This document shows positions 59,201 to 64,000 of a DNA stretch of 64,000 bases, one piece after another. The translations under genes and the position numbers were made by a program. Under the pieces are notes generated by a model, which was not told the DNA's origin, did no database searches, and saw nothing but the letters and a program-made list of their open reading frames with translations. How positions within the stretch are numbered: the stretch's first letter is position 1; the number at the start of each line of letters is the position of its first letter. Origin of the DNA: Narthecium ossifragum (lineage: Eukaryota > Streptophyta > Magnoliopsida > Dioscoreales > Nartheciaceae); the NCBI GenBank assembly GCA_963920575.1, contig OY986966.1, positions 1,260,130 to 1,324,129 on the forward strand, given 5' to 3'.

Positions 59201-60025
59201 GTATGCCTAAGTAAGAAAGTCTAGTCTCATAAAACATCCCAACTTTGTAAATAAAGCATCAGAAATGAACACACCAAGCGGTTTGCTTCTGCATCGGAAG
59301 TTTGATTTTCTTTATCACTTAGGGAAATGCTTGTTGCCAGGCTTGGAGGTTTGCTTCCTACATCAAGCAATATGTTGCATGAGTGCAAACTCAAAAAAGG
59401 ATGAACGATAAAGAACTATGAAACGGAGTGACAAATGAACACCTGCTGATATATACGAAGAAAACCTTTCTTTGAAAAGAACAAACTGAGAATGATGGAA
59501 AAGAAGTACATAATTCCTCCAATAAAATATCTAATTCTTCCATGGAACTTTAACGTAAAGTTATAAGATACAATCTCCAAATTAGATGGGTATAGCTGCC
59601 ATTTCCTTGATCTAGGAAAAAAAAACCCACTTTTTTCCTATACTTAGAGCCGCTCCTTATTATCTACCATTTCAGCAGTTTTGCTTCCTTTTCTGACACA
59701 AAATATCCAACCAGGTTGTGATCCATATTGAAGGAATTTATTCACACCAGCAAAAGCTTCAATTTTGATAGGAATTAACAGTGAAAGCGAAAGCTTCAAT
59801 TTTGAAAACAGCAGCATAGGAAGTAACACCGCGCTCACATCATACTCTAGACAGAAATCACATACCAGCAGCGTGCTTCCCATCGCCATTCCTTCTGTTG
59901 TAAGCCAGCATCTTGCTGACGTGAAGATGGTGGAAATCCACGAATTCAAACATGCCCCACATGCATCCGGAGTGATGCCTCTGGAATACCGCAGTGGAGT
60001 TCTGGCGCTTCAAAATCTCGTCCAT
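56296..60025 (-). CDS. DUF4378 / TRM-like protein
   Basis: Four exons (60,025-59,866; 59,357-59,275; 58,982-57,359; 56,966-56,296) give 845 residues. The start MDEILKRQNSTAVFQRHH and the phrase GMFEFVDFHHLHVSKML match a plant family in which a short N-terminal exon precedes 'PSLATSISL' and a long acidic/serine-rich middle, followed by DUF4378. The C-terminal domain (about residues 689-840) contains FNYLRHMLMKFGF, LFDLINETLLEL and DFTKNDGWMQ, with a final acidic DSILDDLLDEIILAV. TRM proteins recruit TON1 and phosphatase to cortical microtubules and affect cell shape, but I cannot assign a TRM subgroup or show the binding motifs. A leader intron is likely (donor near 60,252, acceptor near 60,094). 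Its 3' end faces the PPR gene, with 282 bp between stop codons. Confidence 0.85.
57506..57745 (-). repeat. 120-bp in-frame duplication inside the DUF4378 gene
   Basis: Two adjacent units of 120 bp encode 40 residues each: one reads ETMHAIPQQPVANECDHSGT then GEISDPCTEE, the other ETMQVIPQLPVVNEYDHSGT then CEISDPCTEE. Both lie in the long third exon in an acidic, probably disordered stretch. The copies differ at several residues, so the duplication is not recent. Confidence 0.9.
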
Positions 60026-60440
60026 GTCGATCCCTCTCTTCGCGACAGAGGTGCCTCTCTTCGAGACACCTCTTCACCTCACAGCAAAACTTCCCCTGCT
60101 ATACCACCAACCACAATCCAATGAGGCAAAATCCCAAAACCCAATCGCTCGATTACCCTAAAACATCAGCTAAATCGAAACCTAAGATAACGCTCCCTCG
60201 AAACCGATCAAAGATATTAAATGGATAAAAACGGATGGCAATAAAGGCGGTACCTTTGCGATCGAGAGGCCCGGCGAAGGCTGACCAAAGGCGAGGAATC
60301 GAATGGGGGATTAGGATTTAGGGTTCCTAAGGCGGTTAGGTTTGAAGATTTCAACTGGTGATTCCCAAATGGCGGCGTGCTTCCCTCCCTTCCAGCCACC
60401 CCATTTCGTCTCCGTTCCTCCCGAATTAAATCCGACATTA

Positions 60441-60450
60441 CTTATATATA
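60441..60450 (-). promoter_or_regulatory. TATA box of the DUF4378 gene
   Basis: The - strand reads CGCCTATATATAAGTAATG about 415 bp before the coding start, leaving room for a leader with one intron. It sits where the AT-poor upstream part changes to leader-like sequence. Bases 60,480-61,184 further upstream hold no other gene that I can recognise. Confidence 0.6.
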
Positions 60451-61184
60451 GGCGCTGCCGCTTTCCTTGTCGTTTTACCTACTTCCCGCGTTATCCGCCC
60501 AGCTACGGAGGAGCTTAAGCTGCTTAACTAAGCTCGAGCTTTTCACGTGGCGTCTCAGAGTTGGCTGCACGAATCTCAAGGCAAATACGGATGAGGTATT
60601 TGTTCCGGCTGGCCACCGGGCGGAGGTTTGTTAGTTTGCTCGTTGATGGTGGAGCCACAGATAGCCGTTAGTCAAAGAAGGGGAGCGAGTCAACTTGGTT
60701 GGTCCGGTCCAAGTCAGCTTATTAGATGCACCCCTTTACGAACGGGTCTAATTTTATAGTAACTACTGATGGTATCGTTGGGTTTGAAAAGTCAAAAGTG
60801 ATGATGCCCTGTCTCACATCCACCGCTGGTTTTGCCTCGTGATTGGAGTTCAGATCGAGTCACGATAGAAGACTTATCCAAAATTAAACCCGCTGATAGA
60901 GACTTTATGCCAGCTAACCAACTTCCTTCCTTTTTTCTTTTTTTTCCCCCTCAAAATGTTAATAAAATGGTGATCCTGTAGCAACATATGTTAAAACAAT
61001 TTTGCTTTTGGCTCAATTTTGTTTGTAGAATTTGCGAGCAATCAGTTCGATGAAGAAAAAAAAAAAAGAGAATATGAAAATTATCGATAGTAAATATATA
61101 AAAAGCACAATAGATCAGTATTATCATAAATATATACTCATCTAGCGTTTAAAACTATAGAATACAAGCTAGCTATATAGATAA

Positions 61185-61469
61185 TTAGGTGGGACCCCTG
61201 CCACATGGCAGGGTAATCATCAGATTAATGGATGATTCGGTTATAAAAACCGAATTTGATTAATGAATTAGTATAAATATCATATAAGGTTAACATTATA
61301 AGGGAGCGGTTATGCATAACCGTTTTTGCTTCTTATAAGGTTGATGTATATTTAAAACTAACATAGGAAATATGATAAAAATATACAAAGTTAACTTAGG
61401 AAAATATATATGTAAATAAACTAATATAAGAAAAATGATTGTAACCGTTATTTCTCCTTATAAGGTTGA
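61185..61469 (-). mobile_element. Non-autonomous Helitron-like element (3' end on - strand)
   Basis: Read on the - strand, the element ends with hairpin CCCTGCCATGTGGCAGGG (61,213-61,196), then GTCCCAC, then CTAA (61,188-61,185) followed by T, the Helitron 3' signature. The 5' end TCAACCTTATAAG starts next to a (TA)n tract, as in the relative at 4,871-5,204. It also contains one GATTCGGTTATAAAAACCGA palindrome. There is no coding gene. Confidence 0.45.
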
Positions 61470-61857
61470 TATATATATATATATGGACACGAGCGAGCTA
61501 GGGCTTGCTCATATTGGGCTAGTCCAAGCAAAAAAAAAGTTTCCAACGTCCAGATAATTTTTTAAAGGAGCCAGCTGAATTGTTTGCCAGCGGAGTTGCT
61601 CGTGGGCTGGATTAAGAGCCCAGTAGGTTGCATTTCTTGATCCACCATCGACTTTCACGAAACAATGCCAGGCTGCCAGCTCTCGTCTTAATTGGGCTGC
61701 ACGGTTAATGGGCCAAACCCAAGGGGAACTAAATGGTTAGTATTTAGAGCCCATCCTTTCTAAAGTCTGGGTCCCATCCAGAGTTGAAAACAAGAAAGGA
61801 GGTGGACATTTTCTATGTCAAAAGCCTATCTACATGCCAGCGATGACCTGCATAAAC

Positions 61858-63217
61858 CGCGACCTCCGTCTTGGGATGAAGTGGTCACCATATAGGCGGA
61901 GCGGCATCAACCTATGCAAAGACTGGTGGGTGATGGATTTGCCTTTGAACCATAAGCCTACATTTGTCAATGTGGAGGCGCTGTCCAACAGAATGATAGT
62001 GGGAAAGCTCATCAACAAGGAGGGAGAATGGAGACGCCGGAAAATTAACAGACTGTTTTCCAGAGAGGTGGCCGATCAGATCATCTCCATACCCATCCAC
62101 CCTGATGAGGAAGGTGACAGGATGACATGGTCACGAGCTACTAATGGGAAGATCTCCTCCAACTCAGCATACCTTATGCTAGATGAACAGAGATTTAAGC
62201 CGGAGGTGGGAGAAGGCCAAAAGCTAAGATGGGATGCAATCTGGAAAGGACCGTTCGGCCCCAGGGTGCGTACATTCCTATGGAAGCTCGGCCATGGGAA
62301 GGTGCCAACGTTGGATGCTCTGTTCAGAGCAGGGGTGAGTGAAGGTAATATATGCCTAAGATGTAAGGAAACATAGGAGACTGTGCATCATATGCTATTC
62401 CAGTGTCGTGACTCCCAGGAAGTATGGGCGAGGTTATTCGGGAACGATATGGAGATGAAACGGAGGAGAGGATGGGAGAACTGGAGAGAGCTGCTCGCCT
62501 CAAACAACAGATCGGAGACTTCGAGATTCCGAAAAACCAAACTGGGATATGGTGCATGGATGATCTGGAAAGACAGGAATAACGTCGTCTTCAATGGTCG
62601 TGGCGATTCTCCAGGCGTGCTGGCTAGATCAACTCTGTGGCAATCCAAGGAATGGGAGATGAAAGGGCGTGGAAGCAGGAGGAAAGAAGCCGACTCCCAA
62701 CCACTTCGACAATGAATCTTTGTTATCCAATCGGACGGGGCATTCTGTCCGACCACCGAACTTGCCGACTTTGGCGCCATCTGCATGAATGAGGAAGGAG
62801 AACACGCCTGGGAGATAGAAGCAGGAGGCTTTGCCATTGATGCAAAGGATGCGGAGCTTACAGCTATGGGACTCGCCATCGAGGAAGCAAAAAACAGAGG
62901 AATAAGGAGAATGTTGTTTGAGACCGATGCTAAGGACCTGGTTGAGTGCCTGCATGGTAGAAGAACGTGGCCCTATGATATTAGAGAACGGCTTCAGCAT
63001 CTCTGCTTGGTTGTTGCCTCGTTTGAGGAAGTGCATTTTAAATTCATCCCCAGAGAGGATAACGGAGAGGCGGACCGACTAGCGAAGGCGGGCGCAAAGA
63101 AGGCCGCTCAGTTTTGAGGCATGGTGTCTTGGTGTTAGGGTACTAAACCCGGTTTTGTTGTATTTTGTTTCCCCAACCTAGGTGTTCTCACCTTAGGTCT
63201 CAATTCGTCAAAAAAAA
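61858..63217 (+). mobile_element. 5'-truncated LINE with 15-bp target duplication
   Basis: The same 15-bp sequence ATGACCTGCATAAAC flanks the element at 61,843-61,857 and 63,218-63,232, with a short A-tail (63,210-63,217), the hallmark of target-primed reverse transcription. The single frame 61,858-63,117 encodes the end of the second LINE ORF: a zf-RVT segment (FGPRVRTFLWKLGHGKVPT, then CLRCKE... HHMLFQC) and an RNase H-like domain (SDGAF, GAICMNEEGE, ELTAMGLAIEEAKNRG, FETDAKDLVE, REDNGEADRLAKAG). Two in-frame stops (62,374-62,376 TAG and 62,713-62,715 TGA) break it. The reverse transcriptase and endonuclease parts are missing. The frame starts almost exactly at the duplication, so it was truncated at insertion. 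Confidence 0.93.
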
Positions 63218-63232
63218 ATGACCTGCATAAAC

Positions 63233-64000
63233 GTTCCAAATAAAACCAAAAGCTTTGAGGCAGCTGGTCTCATAACATTTGCCAATCAATTTTGATATGA
63301 TATGAGAGATGGCTTGGTCCAAGAACAACCATGTATTAGTCTAAGTCAATGTTGTGCGTTGATATCAAATTTGTAGATACTTATGTCGGTATGACTAATA
63401 CCTATGTTATGTTATAACCCACCTTACTTTATATTATAGATTGACCATCCGAAGAGTTTCAAAATCAAATTCCTTGATTTTCCTATAATAGTATATTAAA
63501 CTCTATCTATATATATTTAATTGTTTGCTTTAGTTTGAGACGATACAGGTTAGATCCTTGGTTTTGACTAAGAGGTGTAATTGAGCGACCTTCATGATGG
63601 AACCTAGCTTTTATCAAGTTTGGCTTTGAGTTAATTTCGAGGCATCCATTCTGGTCGAGCTCGAGCTCGAGGTCAACGATCGCTCTATATATGGTTTGTC
63701 AATTTGAACATGTCCTAGTGAACTTAATAAGTCTTAACATGCAACAAAATAGCTTAAATTTAAATCAAACTTGAAATCTAACAACATTTTAAGTTTCATT
63801 TGTCAAATTTAAATCCAAACAGGTTTATTAAACCATCAAAAAAGAAAGAAAAGAGTTGTTAAAAGTGTCATCGAGACTTAACAAGCTGAGATCGATCAAT
63901 GCCGTTGCTGTCTAAGCTCGGCTTTAAATCAGTTTGGAGCCGAACAAAAGTGCTAGCTCGATCAAACTCGACTCATTTAAATCAAGCTGATCGAACTCGA
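63233..64000. other. Right-hand intergenic region
   Basis: AT-rich sequence without a recognised gene. 'gtcgagctcgagctcgaggt' near 63,654 and related 'agctcga' phrases up to the window end are typical of a dispersed repeat seen in many plant genomes. Nothing else can be supported. Confidence 0.3.

Overview
The window is nuclear DNA from a flowering plant. The evidence is spliced genes with GT-AG introns, chloroplast- and mitochondrion-related proteins, a DYW-class PPR protein, a type 2 plant metallothionein, and many small transposons. A monocot is my best guess from the feel of the NRPA1, OEP16 and metallothionein proteins, but I cannot name the species. All exon coordinates below were worked out by hand from reading frame, splice consensus and family knowledge, with no transcript data.

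Layout. Bases 1-9,600 are AT-rich, repeat-dense intergenic DNA with foldback elements, several MITE-like elements, a miniature LTR element, a Helitron-like end and two weak small-gene candidates. Bases 9,660-13,241 hold a TGD2-like gene (plastid lipid import, 5 exons, + strand). Bases 13,250-21,000 are again repeat-rich: two Mutator-type MITEs, a decayed transposase-like ORF, a possible NAC relic and large CT/GA tracts. Bases 21,032-40,631 hold the largest subunit of RNA polymerase I (NRPA1): 20 coding exons that stay in one frame for 1,639 residues. One of its introns is almost filled by a 2.4-kb inverted repeat. Bases 43,018-48,310 hold a head-to-head pair, TIM9 (- strand) and OEP16-1 (+ strand), with 344 bp between start codons. 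A type 2 metallothionein (50,235-51,004, -), a tRNA-Lys(CUU) (52,878-52,950, -), an intronless DYW-type PPR gene (53,050-56,013, +) and a DUF4378/TRM-like gene (56,296-60,025, -) follow. The right end holds a Helitron-like end and a 5'-truncated LINE with a 15-bp target-site duplication.

How the genes relate. They are independent plant housekeeping genes, not an operon. Three act in or at organelles: TGD2 at the chloroplast inner envelope, OEP16 at the outer envelope and TIM9 in the mitochondrial intermembrane space. The PPR protein probably edits or processes organelle RNA. TIM9 and OEP16 appear to share a compact promoter with a telo-box and three TGGGCY (site II) motifs, a layout known from plant genes for organelle biogenesis.

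The most unusual material is in the repeats: a family of Mutator-type MITEs filled with short TTCGG...CCGAA palindromes, a 144-bp element made of three consecutive perfect hairpins, and the kilobase-scale inverted repeat inside NRPA1. I saw no CRISPR array, no viral genome and no biosynthetic cluster.
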